A DNA stretch of 64,000 nucleotides from Entomortierella parvispora (GCA_963573315.1 OY752152.1:744001-808000); one strand, 5' to 3'; counted from the stretch's first letter, positions 1 through 12,713 are shown. Made by a program: numbers and translations. The notes: a model not told the origin generated them from the letters alone.

Positions 1-2102
1 GGAAGCTGGATCGGGATCAAGGGCTCGTCAGAGAGAGGAAGAGACTGGTATGCTATTTACAATCTGGAGTGTCATAATTTAGGGCTGGATGCAGTTCAAG
101 TGGAAGGGATCTAGACTGGGATTGCATGTGTGGCAGGCAATGATGGTGATTTCTTTTCAAAGATGAGATTGAATGGTTAAGTGACGAAGGCGAGGACGCG
201 ATCCATCCAAAGTTGTGAGTATCCCTCAGATGCCGAGCGACCCATGGTTTTATGGGACAAATAGGCTGTCCATTGCAAAGGCCTATTTTTCGCACAACCT
301 ATTCTTCGCGCAACCTAACAAGATGACCGTTGCCTAGATTACCCTGGACGAGACGGCACAGGTTCGTCTTCGGAACCGTTTGTTATCCAGTTCTAGTTCT
401 GAGCTCTCCTGTTAGTTACGTAGCTGGCGAGACTGGACCCTAGATTGTTCAAGGCGAGTAGTTCGAATTCCAAGAAAGGAGGCGCTCGTTGTTGCATAGG
501 CAAAAACATAACAGGATTGTGGTGTTTCGCGTAGGCACAAGCCTACTTTGCATACCAGCTTGCTTGCGGTCAGCGGATGGACATTTTGTCCGATCTACCA
601 CGACCCATCTTTTAGACCGTCGACTTTACTGGAAGGCACAAGTTGACACTTTGTGTAGGCACTGCAGACGACAGATGTTTGCGGGATGGAGCACTGCCGA
701 GATAAAGATGCGCACAACAATACAGCCCTATGGAAGGAACAGTTGTGTGGTCCGATTCGAATTGGTTTAACCTCTAATGGGCACGAACCCCTCAAACACA
801 GCACCTACGAACTAAAATGGATTTTGGTTAATCTGTTTTTGAGGCGAGGCAGAGATTCCCTTGACAGCCATGAGGATGATCATGAACAGAACATCAGAAC
901 ATGGTTGCCGCAGCGTAGCAGTCCCAGCAATAAAGAATAGGATTAAAAAAGTACATACTGCTCGGGTGACCAATGGGCCTGCAAGGAAGAGGGTTGAGAG
1001 TTTTGGAGAGGATGAGTTTCAAAAAGAGATGATCTGCGCAAGGCCCAATCGCGTGGTTGGGAATGAGAGACCCTCTGGGTGGGGGAAGTGAAGCGTGATG
1101 CATCGCCAGGGGATGTTGTGAGACGAACCAGGGAAGCGAATGGATTACGGTCCACGACGTCAGCGGCCAATATCCCTGGATCGACCAGGAGCAGGAGAAC
1201 TCCTTGATTTTTTCATCCTGGCTACGGACATTTTCTTGCAAAGGTCGATCGGCGTCAAGCTTGTTCTTTGCGGGGTGAGTCCCGAGACATGCGAGGATGT
1301 GAGCCCTTCAAGCAAGGCAGGCGGCTAGAACAAACAAAGGTGGGAAAACCTTGTTTGAGCCCCTCCAGATTGGTGGCAAGTGCAGATGGAATGAACACAA
1401 ATGACGGCAGATGGAACAGAATACAGTAGGTTTACTCTGTCTGTAGTCTATATGGCCTACAGTACCGAGGATGCAAGACTGCATTGGCCCATCCATCTTT
1501 ACCCGCAGAAGAGAGCCAGAAACAGGCGTGGAGGAAGATGAATCCCCCCACCCATGCTCTCTTTCTCTCTCTTTCGCTCTCTCTCTCGCTCGCCCTCTTT
1601 TTGCCCAGCTCAACCCTCGCGTGCGCCCACAGCCACGTCTGGCCGTTTCGTCACCGACGGCGGCCTAGATGCGCACCAAAGAGGGCCCAAAATCAAGCTT
1701 TCTTCCGTTAGGCCGGACCTGCAGTTTTTTAGCCTATTGGGTGCGTGCTTTGACCGTACTGTACGCATGCCCCTGTGGGTTCCCCCCACCCCTGTCTGTC
1801 TCGCAACGCTCATTGTATCTCATTGTATGGAGGTACAGTATGTACATGTAGTCTATGCATGGTCTTGTCCCACGGACCGGGACCCCCTCCGCTACATCGG
1901 TGCAGGTATAAAGGTGCATCTGCAAACAGCGCTGGAACCATCCCCCACATCTCTTTCCTTTTTCTTCTTTTCGCTTTTCCTTCTTTCTCTCTGTTTCTCC
2001 TTTTCTCCTCTCCCTCTCTCTGCTCCCACCCCTTCCCTCCTTCTTTATTCTCCCACACGTCTCTGGCCTGCCCACTTTCATCCCCACCATCTTCCTGCCA
2101 TC
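1..2102. other. upstream region with no supported gene
   Basis: I find no convincing gene in the first 2.1 kb. The open frames here are short, begin at non-ATG codons or overlap one another without recognisable motifs. The last 550 bases carry long pyrimidine-rich tracts (about 1555-1620 and 1945-2085) typical of fungal promoters and 5' leaders, and belong to the permease gene that starts at 2103. Confidence 0.5.
1907..1912 (+). promoter_or_regulatory. TATA box candidate of the permease gene
   Basis: A TATAAA hexamer lies about 190 bases before the permease start codon and is followed by a CT-rich tract running to the start. Spacing and context suit a fungal core promoter. No start-site data are available. 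Confidence 0.45.
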
Positions 2103-3737
2103 ATGGAAAAGAAGGAAGCCAGCATCACCTCAGCCGATGCCTACGACGCCAACATCGAGTCCAACCCGTCAGAGAACCCCGAATTCAACCTGGCCTCGAA
2201 GCATGACCAGCTTGCCCGTGGACTCAAGAGTCGCCACATTCAGTTCCTTGCCCTTGGCGGTGCTATTGGCACCGGTCTCTTTGTCGGTTCAGGCGCCATC
2301 CTCGCCAGCACCGGCCCCGCCCCCCTTTTCATGGCCTACCTGTCCATGATGTTGATCGTCTGGAATGTGATGAACAACCTGGCCGAGATGGTTGTGTACC
2401 TCCCCATGCGTGGTATCACAGTCCCTTACTTTGTGGGCCGATTTGTCGACCCAAGTCTTGCTTTCGCTGTCGGATGGAACTACTGGTACGCCTACGCCAT
2501 GCTTATTGGAGCCGAGGCTACCGCTGCAGGAATCGTCATTGACTACTGGCAGCTCCCCGTCAATATTGCTGTATGGATCGCCGTAGTCCTTGTCGTCATG
2601 CTCCTCCTCAACATTATTGCCGTAAGCTTCTTTGGAGAGGCCGAATTCTGGTTTGCCAGCATCAAGCTCATCACCATCTGCGGTCTTATCATCACCGGTA
2701 TCGTCATCTTCTTTGGAGGGGGGCCCAACCAGGACCATGTGCTTGGGTTCCACTACTGGAAAGAGGCCGGTGCGTTCGTAGAGTACAAGGCATCAGGCAG
2801 TGCTGGTCGCTTCCTTGCCTACTGGCACGCCTTCATCAGCGCTGGATTTGCCTTCATCACCTCCCCCGAGCTTATCGCCATTGCCGCCGGCGAGACCATC
2901 GATCCCCGCAAGAACATTCCCAAGGCTGCCCGTCGCTTTGTCTGGCGTCTGGCCATTTTCTACGGCATCTCCTCGCTTCTCATCGGTATCCTCGTCCCTT
3001 CGAACGACCCCAACCTTCTTGGTGCCTCCAACGCCAGCGCATCGCCCTTTGTCATTGGCATCCAGCGAGTCGGCATCCCGGTTCTCAGTCACTTGATCAA
3101 CGCTGCCATCCTCACATCTGCATGGTCTGCGGGCAATTCGTTCTTGTACTCGGGAAGCAGAGTTCTGTACTCAATGGCCCTCAATGGCCAGGCTCCCAAG
3201 TTGTTCAGCGTCACCAATCGCCGCGGAGTCCCCTATGTCGCAGTCCTGTTCACATGGTGCTTCTCCTTGCTGGCGTTCCTGAACGTTTCCAATTCTGGTG
3301 CGACCGTCTTCAATTGGTTCGTAAACATCTCTACCATTTCTGGATTTATTGCATGGATTGTGGTCATGATCACATACCTCCGGTTCCGTCGGGCCATGGA
3401 GTTCAACAACATGTTGAATGTCCTCCCTTACAAGACACCTTTGCAGCCCTACGCCACCTACATCACGCTGGCGATTGTTTCATTGCTCACGATTACCAGT
3501 GGATTCCAGACGTTCATCCCATTCTCTTCCACGAATTTTGTGGCTGGGTACATCACCATTCCTTTCTTCTTGATTCTCTACATCGGTCACAAGATCTATT
3601 ACCGAACACCACTGTATATCCCTTTGGACAAGGTCGACTGCGTCACGGGCAAGAAGGAGATGGACGAGCTCGAGGCCTTGTCAGAAGATCGCGTTCCCAA
3701 GAACTGGTTGATGCGTGTATGGTACTGGCTTGCTTAA
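2103..3737 (+). CDS. amino acid permease (YAT/APC family)
   Basis: This intronless gene encodes 544 residues, a usual length for fungal plasma-membrane amino acid/proton symporters. After a charged cytosolic N-terminus comes the family signature around residues 40-60, LKSRHIQFLALGGAIGTGLF, in which the GAIGTGLF loop of TM1 contributes to substrate binding. About twelve hydrophobic segments follow and the protein ends in a short hydrophilic tail. I chose the ATG at 2103 because it lies just before the conserved N-terminus and follows a CT-rich leader; an open frame extends upstream but holds only low-complexity leader sequence. Substrate range cannot be read from sequence. AATAAA-like signals occur about 80 and 185 bases after the stop. 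Confidence 0.93.
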   Translation: MEKKEASITSADAYDANIESNPSENPEFNLASKHDQLARGLKSRHIQFLALGGAIGTGLFVGSGAILASTGPAPLFMAYLSMMLIVWNVMNNLAEMVVYLPMRGITVPYFVGRFVDPSLAFAVGWNYWYAYAMLIGAEATAAGIVIDYWQLPVNIAVWIAVVLVVMLLLNIIAVSFFGEAEFWFASIKLITICGLIITGIVIFFGGGPNQDHVLGFHYWKEAGAFVEYKASGSAGRFLAYWHAFISAGFAFITSPELIAIAAGETIDPRKNIPKAARRFVWRLAIFYGISSLLIGILVPSNDPNLLGASNASASPFVIGIQRVGIPVLSHLINAAILTSAWSAGNSFLYSGSRVLYSMALNGQAPKLFSVTNRRGVPYVAVLFTWCFSLLAFLNVSNSGATVFNWFVNISTISGFIAWIVVMITYLRFRRAMEFNNMLNVLPYKTPLQPYATYITLAIVSLLTITSGFQTFIPFSSTNFVAGYITIPFFLILYIGHKIYYRTPLYIPLDKVDCVTGKKEMDELEALSEDRVPKNWLMRVWYWLA

Positions 3738-6094
3738 AATCCAGAAAACTTAGAAAGCGCTTTGAGCAGCTGCGATCTGAAAGAATCTTCATATATATTA
3801 AAAAGTGTATAATAATAAACTACTGTCATGAGGAGCATTGCTCTCCTCTTCATCATCTCCCAAGCAACTCAACTGTCAAGACTTGACGGGGCCGTCATGA
3901 AACGACAAGGTCCTCAGCTCAATAAAGATCCAATACTGCCACTGAAAAAAGGACCCTGATTGTCACTTCTGGAAGGGTTAACAGTAGCAGTAAAGAATAA
4001 GCCCCGGGCTACTTCGAAAGTCCCCACTCTATTCGATGGGCAGGGACCAAGCGGCGACTCGGCGCCGGTGAGTGTTAGGGTTCAGAAGATCACATTGTGC
4101 GCTATTTTCACAGAGTTGACTAGATGTCATGACAAGGGGTCCTTTGATGCTGATAGGGACTTTTTCATCTTCAAAAGCGGCTTCTGGCAAGGAGAAAAAG
4201 AAAGATTCAAGGAGCCGTCAGCCCCTTTTGTTCTCAGCGTCTCTCCATTTGCGCATGTCTAGGGATGCCCAACTCTCTCCTATTGAAAGGCACTATCCGC
4301 CCACTAGTCGCTGAGGACTCCTTGATCCCTCTAGCTCCCTTACGATTTTCGACGTGTTGAAAGGCCCCTCCTTTGAAGACTGAAGACTCAATAGATGTTG
4401 TCATAATAAACGCGTCAATTACCTAAGAGACATGCATGAAAAAAGGAGAGTCTAGGATTCCAGGCCACTTGCTTGGAAGTTCGTCCTCCACCCTGGGGCT
4501 TCTTCTTCCTCGTCTTTTGAACTAATACAGCTACAATGACATGGGTGCTTCTGCGCCGTATTTGCGTAGATGTGGAGATGCCTGTCAAATCGAGATGGCA
4601 GGGCGAAAGTGACTGGTGGGCAGAGAAGTTTCACTGGGTGTGTCGCAATGGAACCTATCATCACCCCGGGGAATGTTCCACCTCGAGTACCCAGCCTCAG
4701 GGCTGAGGGTTGGCTAGTTCCCGCCTAATGGACTAGTAGATTTCAGTGTTTGCATGGCACAATGCAGAATCAAGTGCTATCGCGGAGGTATGTACCTATT
4801 ATAAAATCAATATGTCCTTCTCTTGGAGAGAGTGAGCCTGATGGTACCCCTCTAAAAACCGCGGACGCTGTTGAGCAACAGACGATATATCCGTAGATTC
4901 ACACCTAGGACAATATGAAAGAAGCCGGTTAACAAAGACGACGTTGTTGGCCAAGGAAAAAAATTGGCATTGACTTGTCTTCCTCTATTGAATAACCAAT
5001 TCCAGGGCGTTTATTGAGAGATTGACGTTCATCACCAGCCCTTCCTGAAAGAGGCTAGTCTAGTGCACAATAGACCACTGCCATTGCTTCATTGTTTGTA
5101 GTCCAAGAAGCAACGCTAACCTTATCCAACTACGAAATGAGTCTTTGAATGAAACAAACAACTCTCGAGGCCAAACACTCTTATCCGTGAAAGAACTGTG
5201 GCCCACCTGAACCACCTGGTATCATGACCCGTATGCACACAGTGTCGCCAGGGGCCTTTTTGCCGCTCCAACAAGGGGGACCCGTGCCCTAAGCGATTAG
5301 CGATTATTAACACTGATATGACCAGCAGCTTCCCACGCAAGCCAAAGTCCACGAAACCACAGTCTGTCGTCAGTCTTGAACAATGGCCCCAGGAGCACGA
5401 TAATATTGGATCCTTCAAGGTCCCTATAGAGACTACGAGAAACATGAATGAGTCTTTTGGATGGGGAGTAGACTATCTGAAGACGATTGGGAAGCCCTTC
5501 TTGGTGAGCGACAACGTTTTCTCCGGACCATCCTAGTGGACAATCATGGCCAGCCACGGCGTTAATTCACTCTTTTGCCATTCTTACGATCGCTTCAGCG
5601 ACTGGTTTGGCTCCCCTTTCTGCTGAAATGGAAACAACTCGACCTGCCTCAGACGCCACTTCTGTGGCAGGTGGAGCGGTGCTGCCTCTGCCTATTTTAT
5701 GGCAGTTTCGGCGAGTGTTGATGTCATCATTGCATCATGAGTGACCACTTGTTTTGCCGTCTCTTCCGCCTTTGCAGCCGTCTTGATCGCCATAAGACTC
5801 GAGGATCGACAAGAGTTTGCTTCATTCTTCTTTTTGAAAGAGAAGGAGAGGAAGGAAAGGGATGATAGGGTCCCAGACGCTGTATTTGCACGCAAGAAGG
5901 AAAAAAAGAGATTTACTCTGTTCGCGAGATGTTGGAAAGAAGGAGGTAAAGAGCAAATAACGCGAGGTTGCCAGGATGTGAGAATCAAAAGTGGAGGTGA
6001 TCCAACTGCAAACTCTCCTCAGAGTCTTCCTAATTGATGAAGCAAGCAAAGCTCCTCTCCTTTTGGTTCCTTGTTATCGCCTTCCTATTTTTTT
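3738..6094. other. intergenic, no supported gene
   Basis: This 2.4 kb stretch holds only short overlapping open frames. One plus-strand frame near 5318-5536 has protein-like composition (72 codons) but no recognisable domain or splice partners, so I do not call it. Permease 3' processing signals sit in the first 200 bases. Confidence 0.5.
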
Positions 6095-6472
6095 TTATTG
6101 GAGATCCGGCTCGTTGTAAAAGATGAAGGGGATGTCTTCCTTAGTCAAGGGCACTCGACCTTTAGAGTCCTCGTTCATGATCACAATTGGTCCTGGCATG
6201 TCGGTGATGTAGATCTTTGAGCATCGCTTGTTGACTGGATCTTTGATGCGACCCTGGCCGCGAACGAACCCTGCGAGACGGTAACCCTTCTCAATGAGGT
6301 TCATGTCTGCGAATGCAAAGCCCTCATAGTACTTGCACTCTAGAATCTCGTGAAGGTCAGTGGACGGAGTCCAGGGCAGGACCTTGATCTCTCCTTCGAC
6401 GGGGACATATAGGATCGTGATGTTTGACCTGTCCCTGTTCGCAAAGTCAGGCATGTCGGAAGAGGAGCTCAT
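6095..6472 (-). CDS. small conserved-looking protein, function unknown
   Basis: A single-exon ATG-started frame encodes 125 residues. It has ordered composition without low complexity: a beta-strand-like start (ITILYVPVEGEIKVLPW), then a segment ending GPIVIMNED and a charged, proline-containing tail. No signal peptide or membrane segment is visible. The shape of the middle (a short strand, a VN/R-rich turn, then GPIVI) faintly recalls small DUF3846-like proteins, but this is only an impression. It stands alone between the permease and the GATA gene. I do not recognise it; the alternative is a chance frame, which its codon composition makes less likely. Confidence 0.55.
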   Translation of the reverse strand: MSSSSDMPDFANRDRSNITILYVPVEGEIKVLPWTPSTDLHEILECKYYEGFAFADMNLIEKGYRLAGFVRGQGRIKDPVNKRCSKIYITDMPGPIVIMNEDSKGRVPLTKEDIPFIFYNEPDLQ

Positions 6473-7492
6473 TTTTGGCCAGTAATGAGTTGGATGGTGG
6501 GATGCATGGTTGGAGTGTTGGATTGATGGGGAGATGAATTAAGGACTACCCCCCCTCCCGCGACACAGATCCAAACACCGACAAACTCACACCAAAATGC
6601 CGCTTCAATTGACCACCCACGCGATCAGACATTAAACGAGAATCTTTGCGGCGGCGTCAAATCGGGCATGACCCCTCTTTAAACCATGGTCAGGATTCTC
6701 TCTCTTCTCGATCAAGTCTGATCTCTATAAAGGCAATATACATGTTAGGATCGAATAGGAGCCCTCTCCTCGCAAGGGGACATAAAATTATCATAAGTTT
6801 TGGGAGTTTGATATCAGGCCAAAAGACGGGAAGTCTGGCCCAGGACAGGGGGGGTTGACGAAGAAGGACCGAGTTTGGGGTGCATGGAAATTCTCAACTC
6901 TCGAGATTCCAGCCCCGGTCCCTCCTCTAAGTATCTTTAATCTCGGCGCAAGCAGCGTGCCCGTGAAGGCATCACTGCGTTAGTTACTCTTCTCCAATAA
7001 AACACAAAATCTAACATCCGGCGCATGAAAGGAATCTGGGGGGTTGAACCACTCACTGGTCAACGGCACAGCAGAAAAAAAATGGGTGGGATAAGAATAT
7101 TGCAAAGGTAGAGTAGAGAAAGGTTCAAGAAAAAGATCCAAAGGGGGTGGGGTTGGTTGTTGTGGAGGGGGGTTGTCCATCCTTGACAGAGGAAGTGCGA
7201 TTCCAAGGTCAAGGGAAAAAAAAAGAAAAAAAACGTCCAAAAAAAAGTCCAAAAACTTTTCAAAAAAAAAAAAAAGTGAAAAAAGTATTGGGAGTGGATC
7301 AAGGGGTAACAGAGCTGCAATATAAAGGTGTTGCAGTTGAACTTGACAAAGACTGAGGGGAATAAAACACAAAAGAGAAGGATTGATGGTACAGAAATAG
7401 AAGATGGCAGAAAAATGTACAGCTCAGGCAGAGGGAGGAAGTCAGGATCGAAAAAGAGTCAAAGCGACAACGACGATCAAAGGGGGTATCAA
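6473..7492. other. intergenic / GATA gene 3' region
   Basis: This holds the presumed promoter of the 125-residue gene and the 3' untranslated region of the GATA factor. On the plus strand 7210-7275 is very A-rich (T-rich on the transcribed strand). No gene is supported. Confidence 0.5.
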
Positions 7493-9758
7493 TCATTCGC
7501 TGGCAAAGACGGCGATCGAGGACGCGGCCTGCTGCCACATGTTGCCATCAAGAGCTTCGTTGGCATGACGAGAGAAGCCGCCCAAGGCCAAGCTCATGGA
7601 AGCGGCACTCGCAGACAAGGACGATTTTGGAGATGAGGTCGGGCCTGACAACGTGGGAGAGTCATTGTCATCCTGGTCATGATCAATGGACGGATCAGAG
7701 CTGCCTTCGTTTTCGTCGTCCTTGTCCATCGTCATTCCACGGCCCATGAACGCGTTCGATTCCTCGTGGGAGCTCAAGAAAGCCGCCATCATCTCGTGAG
7801 ACTGGTTCTGGAGGACAGCTGTGCTCATAGAAGTCCAAAGATCTGGAGAAGGTGAAATTCCGAGATTGCACAGACCAGTCTCCGATGTAGGAGTACTGGG
7901 CACTTGGTGTGCCTGGATCAAGTTGAGCAACTGCTGCTCATGATCAAGAGTGGACGCCTGCATGGCAGGCATGCCCAAACGGTAACGCAGGACGTGGCAT
8001 CGCTTCTCGAGAATGTTCAAGAACTTGTACATCTGGCCCGGACGCATGTGCTCGACTAACAATTGGAAACGGGCGTCGTCAAAGATAAGCGACTTTGGAG
8101 GGGTACCAGATCCAGGTGTAAGAGTGCTCGTGCTACCAGAGGTGGAACCGCTAAAGGCAGTTGGAGGCAACGCGTAATGGCTCATTGGTGCTGTTCCTGG
8201 GTTGGCTTCAGGGTAGGTCGAAGGCGAGCAAACAGAGCTCGAAGGCGAAAAGGCACCACCATCGTTGTTCAGCTGAGGTGAGCTGCTGCTAGACGAAGGA
8301 GACATGTGGACGGACAAGAAGGAGGAGGCTGCTCCAAAGGTTGAATCTTGGGCGGCGTTGAAGGGGAATGCCTGTCCCAACAAGAGCGCGCTGTTCAAAG
8401 ATCCAAGTGTAGTGAAGGCATCGGCACTCGATGACATAGAGTTTGGCATCTGAGGAGAGAGGAGAGGACTTTTGTGTTTGTTTGAAACATCATCTGTGTT
8501 GCCGTCGGTGTCGTCGTCGATCATTTTGTCGTCATGAGAAGAGTCGGACGATTCGGGCGAAGGTGCAGAGTCGATATCACATCCCACGCTCTCTGGTGAA
8601 GAGATCATGGGCGAAGACGCTGGGGGCGACATGATGGTATCCTTCTTTGGTGAGGAAGGCACTGTCTTGGATGAAGCGAGGGAGTATGGCGCTGAAGACT
8701 CTCGAGGGTTTCCGAGACTGTTGGAGGGCTTTTGACGGACATGAAGAGGTCGATGTCCGTTGTACTGCTTGTAATACAGACCGCAGGCGTTGCAAAGTGA
8801 GTGCTTACGATCAAGGGTGCGTCTCCAGAGAGGAGTCTGTGTCACCTTGCAGTTGAAGCACTCCAGAGCGCGAGGGGGACGCGTACTCTGCTTCTTTGGC
8901 TTTTGGGGCTTGGAGTCGAGCTTCTGAAGTGAAGACAGATTCCAAAGTTGACCATCTGCCTTGGACGAAAGCGCAGCAGAGCCAGTCGAGTCTGAACCGG
9001 ACGATGGCCGCGCCGCAAGAAGAACAGGTGTGGCCTTGACAAGATCAAGTTCACCAAAAGGGTCATTGTCGTTTCTGGTTGGCAACTCTGCTGCAGCAGA
9101 CTCTTGCTTTTGCTGCTGATTGTGTATCTTGGCATGCAACATCAGCTGCTGCTGTAGTTGCTGTTGCTGCATCTGCTGTTGATGCTTGAGCAACTGCAAG
9201 CGGAAGTACTCTTGCTGTTCAGGCGTGGGTTGCAAATCATCATCGTCATTTGTCGAAACATTTGCTGACCCCCACGAAGCAGAGAAGGAGGTGGAGGAGG
9301 AAGCTGTATCCGTCGATGCTTTCGTAGATCGAGTAAATGTTTGGAATGACTGCTGTAGCTGCTGCTGTTGCTGTTGTCGTTGTTGTTGTTGTTGTTGCTG
9401 TAGTTGTTGACGTTGTTGCAGCCGCTGTTGCAACACTGCCAAAGCGCGCGTGCCTACAATGGAGTGGGTTCACAGGTTAGTATAATGGACAATTCGAGAT
9501 CACCAAAGCTGACTTGGCAGGGAGGCAAAATGTACCTGATATGTTTTGAAGGATCGAACTAGCCAAGTCTTTGAGAGGGATGCCAGCAGGGGTCATCTCG
9601 TGAGAGGGAATACTCTCCAGGATGCTGTTCCTCTGGTTGATGATGTGCTGCTGCAACAGCTGTTCAGGGCCGCTTGGACGGGGGGCAGCTTGCTTGGCGG
9701 CGATGGGCCAGACAGAAGAAGTGGTCGAAGGTGCACTGTCGGTGTTGCTGGGGGCCAT
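7493..9758 (-). CDS. GATA-type zinc-finger transcription factor
   Basis: Two exons (9758-9536 and 9453-7493) joined across an 82-base intron with donor GTACAT, a TACTAAC branch site and acceptor TTGTAG; the reading frame is continuous, giving 727 residues. The start is the first ATG of the open frame, in a CGAACCATGG context. Exon 1 ends in a conserved-looking helical segment. Exon 2 opens with polyglutamine (CAA/CAG runs, 9360-9430), and at about residues 265-290 carries one GATA finger, C-x2-C-x18-C-x2-C with TPLWRR and LCNACG motifs, followed by a basic tail. A serine-rich linker and a C-terminal predicted-helical block (around [18 protein letters not shown]) complete it. GATA factors bind WGATAR sites, and fungal members control nitrogen use, light response or morphogenesis. 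Which of these applies here is not visible. An 18-residue loop separates it from the 17-residue loop nitrogen-type fingers. Confidence 0.92.
9111..9432. repeat. CAG/CAA trinucleotide-rich coding tract
   Basis: Imperfect glutamine-codon repeats (read as CTG/TTG on the plus strand), dense at 9115-9200 and 9350-9430, encode polyQ segments before the GATA finger. Such tracts are length-variable and common in fungal activators. Confidence 0.8.
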
Positions 9759-12705
9759 GGTTCGACCGTTGGCTGGGAAAAGGTGAGAGTTATTTGTGGA
9801 TGAATGCGGCGCGGGGGAGAAGAATGAAGGTCTATGAGGCAAGAGGGCAATTGGTTAGATGCGGATAAAGGCAAGGGAGGAATGAGGAGGAGAAGGTGGT
9901 GGTGGGGAAAGGGCGGGAAGAGAGAGGGAGGAGCTGTGCTCCTGTCGAGAAGTTCGGAAAAAGCAATGACTCGGATAGTTTAGGTGCGATAGGAGGACAA
10001 GCAAGGTTTCGATAGAAAATCAAAAGCACGCAATCGCCAAAGGCACTACAGGATCCCCGTTCCTGTCGGTGACTCTTTGATTTTCATATCTCCACTGCTC
10101 GCTCGCTCGCTTATAGCTGTAGTGCAGAGTATGTATAGTGTGTTGTCTTGTGTTGGGAGGGAGCAGAGTTAAAGCACCAGCGTCTTACCTGCTGTCTACA
10201 CTTGCCGGCTTGGAGACAAAAGTGGATATCAATCAATACAACGGCACAGAGAATAACAGAGCGGCCGGATGTGTGGGTAAGTGGTGGGGGCGGTGAATGA
10301 TGATGGTCGGGCGGAGGTGAAAGAGGGTGGGGCGTCTGCTGTCAGCGAGAGAGAACAATGAACAGGTGGAGGGAAGACGGAAGTAAAAGCGTCGGAGGAG
10401 TGGAGTGGGCGGGAGAGATGGGTGTGAGGAGGAGTTTCCGAGCTGAAGAAACAGAAAAGAAAAAAAGGAAAAGAAAGAAGGGAAAGAGGCGACACGCCTC
10501 GGCTGTCTTTTGGCCTCCCTTTATAGTGAGAGCACAGTAGATGGTCCAGACCACCTCTGTCCCCTGTGAGATTCAATTGTCCTGGACCCGGTCCAAGAAA
10601 AAAACACACAACAGAGAGAGAGCCTTCCGTCGTGGCGTGCATGTTGCTCTTGTCTTTGTTTCCCCCACGGAAAATAGTCCGAGTCTTTGGGTACACCCCT
10701 TTCTTTCATTTGGTGCACGGGATGGACGGATGATCAAACGCAGCCCTTGGTGAAGTTCCAAACACCTTGACAAGCCTGGTGGTACCATCATAATCTCCCA
10801 TTAAGCCTCGTTCCTGTTCTTCGTCCTGTGCTTTCAACCCCTGGGGCGAGCACAGCTAGAGAAGGATACCGGTGACACCTGCTCTACAAGTCCCCTACCT
10901 TGTTTTGTCTCTTCATCTTTTGACATTACTGCAAGACGAACCCTCACACTCCTCTCCGCTAGAGAGCGGAAACAAAAAGTACGTCGCAGCAAAATGGGCG
11001 TTACAACAGAGAGACAGACGCGCAAGTTATTCTCCATCTCTCGAGATGGCGTGCACTGCAGCCAATCAGAGCCCTCTGTTCCTCCTTCCGCCCCTTCCAA
11101 GCGCGTCATTTTGAAGGCAGTCACTCACTATTCAAAATGAGGTTGGTCCTTTGTTTGCTTTTGTTTGCAGTCGAAAGCTGGGTCCTGTGGGTGTCATGCT
11201 TGAACAGGAGCACACAAGACAACAACGCCAGTGTCTGTGTTGCCAAGGGAAAGTCCCACGTTTTCTGCCGGCTTCGTCAGACGTTCCCTCTCGAGTCCGT
11301 GATGTCGCAAGGAGAGTGAGGGGTGGCAACAATTCTTCCGTCACGAACAACAACTTTTTGATCTTTGGGTTCCGGATTCACGCCTTATTTGTCCATGTTT
11401 TTTCATATCTCGTTTGGCCGTTGGGGGCCTTTAATTGCTCGAACAGAAGACCATTGACCATGTCCAAAGCTTGAGATTACATAGGCAGCTTCTCCACGGC
11501 AATGTGCCCCAACATCTATTTCGTGGGACCAATCTGCACTCGGCCATGCATGTTGAAGCTCAACTTAATAAAAGCAGGGGCAAGAGCTCAGTAAGGGTGG
11601 GTTAAATACAGATGGTACATATAGCAAGATTGCAGTTTGAAAGCGCGAAAAAGGTGGCTGCAGATACATGATTTGGCGACGACATCAAGGAGCAAAATAG
11701 GAAAAGAGGTTCAGATCCATTGAAGTGTCACCATATATGGTGCCTTATTATTATTGTTACCCCACAGCAACTGCAAATCCTAGGGCAGTCCACTGGAACA
11801 TAGAGATGGAAGGAAGTCTTGGAAGGATTCGATCCATTCAAAGTCGAGGTAAACACTACAGACACGTTTTCGGACTCGAGTTCGAAACACACAAGAGGTC
11901 CAGAAACGCACAAAAATAAACAAAGATGAGGGCGAAGAAAAGAAAAGGCGAAGAAGAACGAGATGTGACAACAACCACGCGCTTTTGTTGACAAGTGGTG
12001 CCTGTCAGCTTTGATTTTGTCTGCGTGGTTTTTTTTCCGGTGCTCCTGACTGAACGAATCTTTTGCAGTGACCTCCTGGCTGGGCGCTCTTTGTGCCACA
12101 CTGTGTTCTTACCAATCCCTTGTCGGGGGTGAATTGTTAGTCGTGCGTTGAAAAGGCACAACAGCTTTGAGGGACAAGATTCGTGTCACCGTGTATGAAA
12201 ATGCTGGATGCCGGCAACCTAGCAAACCCTCGGTAACACGCCCCACAATTAACAACCCCGCCTTGGACAGGGACAGTTGCAGTGAACGAACAAGTGTCTC
12301 ATCTAAGAAACACAAAAGCAGGCATGTACTTTTGGAAGATCTCTCCGGTTGCTGCAGGAAAAGAGCCGCACACCCCCATCAGTGGTGGCAATCCAGAGGA
12401 GAAAGAATCCCTTCCAACCTTGTTGTCATACAGTGACAGCCAGCGGAACTGGTCGTGGACCCAAATTGGTGGCGGAAGTAAATCAGCACAGCTCTTGTTC
12501 AAACGGGGTGAAGAATGTCACTTTGGGCCATGGAGATACAACTGCGCAGGGACAAGGACAGCCAGATAGTACATATACCCAGCAGATCTCGGCGACTGAG
12601 GAATGAATTGCCGCAAAGAAGGACGGAAGCGGCCTGGCGGCAGAAGCCCACGCCGACCTCGCCGAGCAAAACGCCAATAGGATTTTTGAGCGAGTCGCCG
12701 GCCGT

Positions 12706-12713
12706 ATCACGTG
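12706..12713. promoter_or_regulatory. ATCACGTG E-box-like element
   Basis: The octamer ATCACGTG (CACGTGAT on the other strand) lies about 250 bases before the thioesterase start and about 30 bases after a CCAAT pentamer. It matches the core bound by fungal bHLH factors of the Cbf1 type. The same octamer recurs twice beside the tRNA at 61.8 kb. Function is inferred only. Confidence 0.3.

Noticed and set aside
360-480. possible tRNA suggested by a GTTCGAATTCC stretch
   Set aside because: No matching acceptor or anticodon stems could be found around it.
2573-3886. 437-codon frame overlapping the permease
   Set aside because: It is a plus-strand out-of-frame shadow of the permease exon with implausible His/Arg/Ser-rich composition.
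5318-5536. 72-codon plus-strand frame with protein-like composition
   Set aside because: No domain, no splice partners and no promoter context; could be a relic but cannot be supported.
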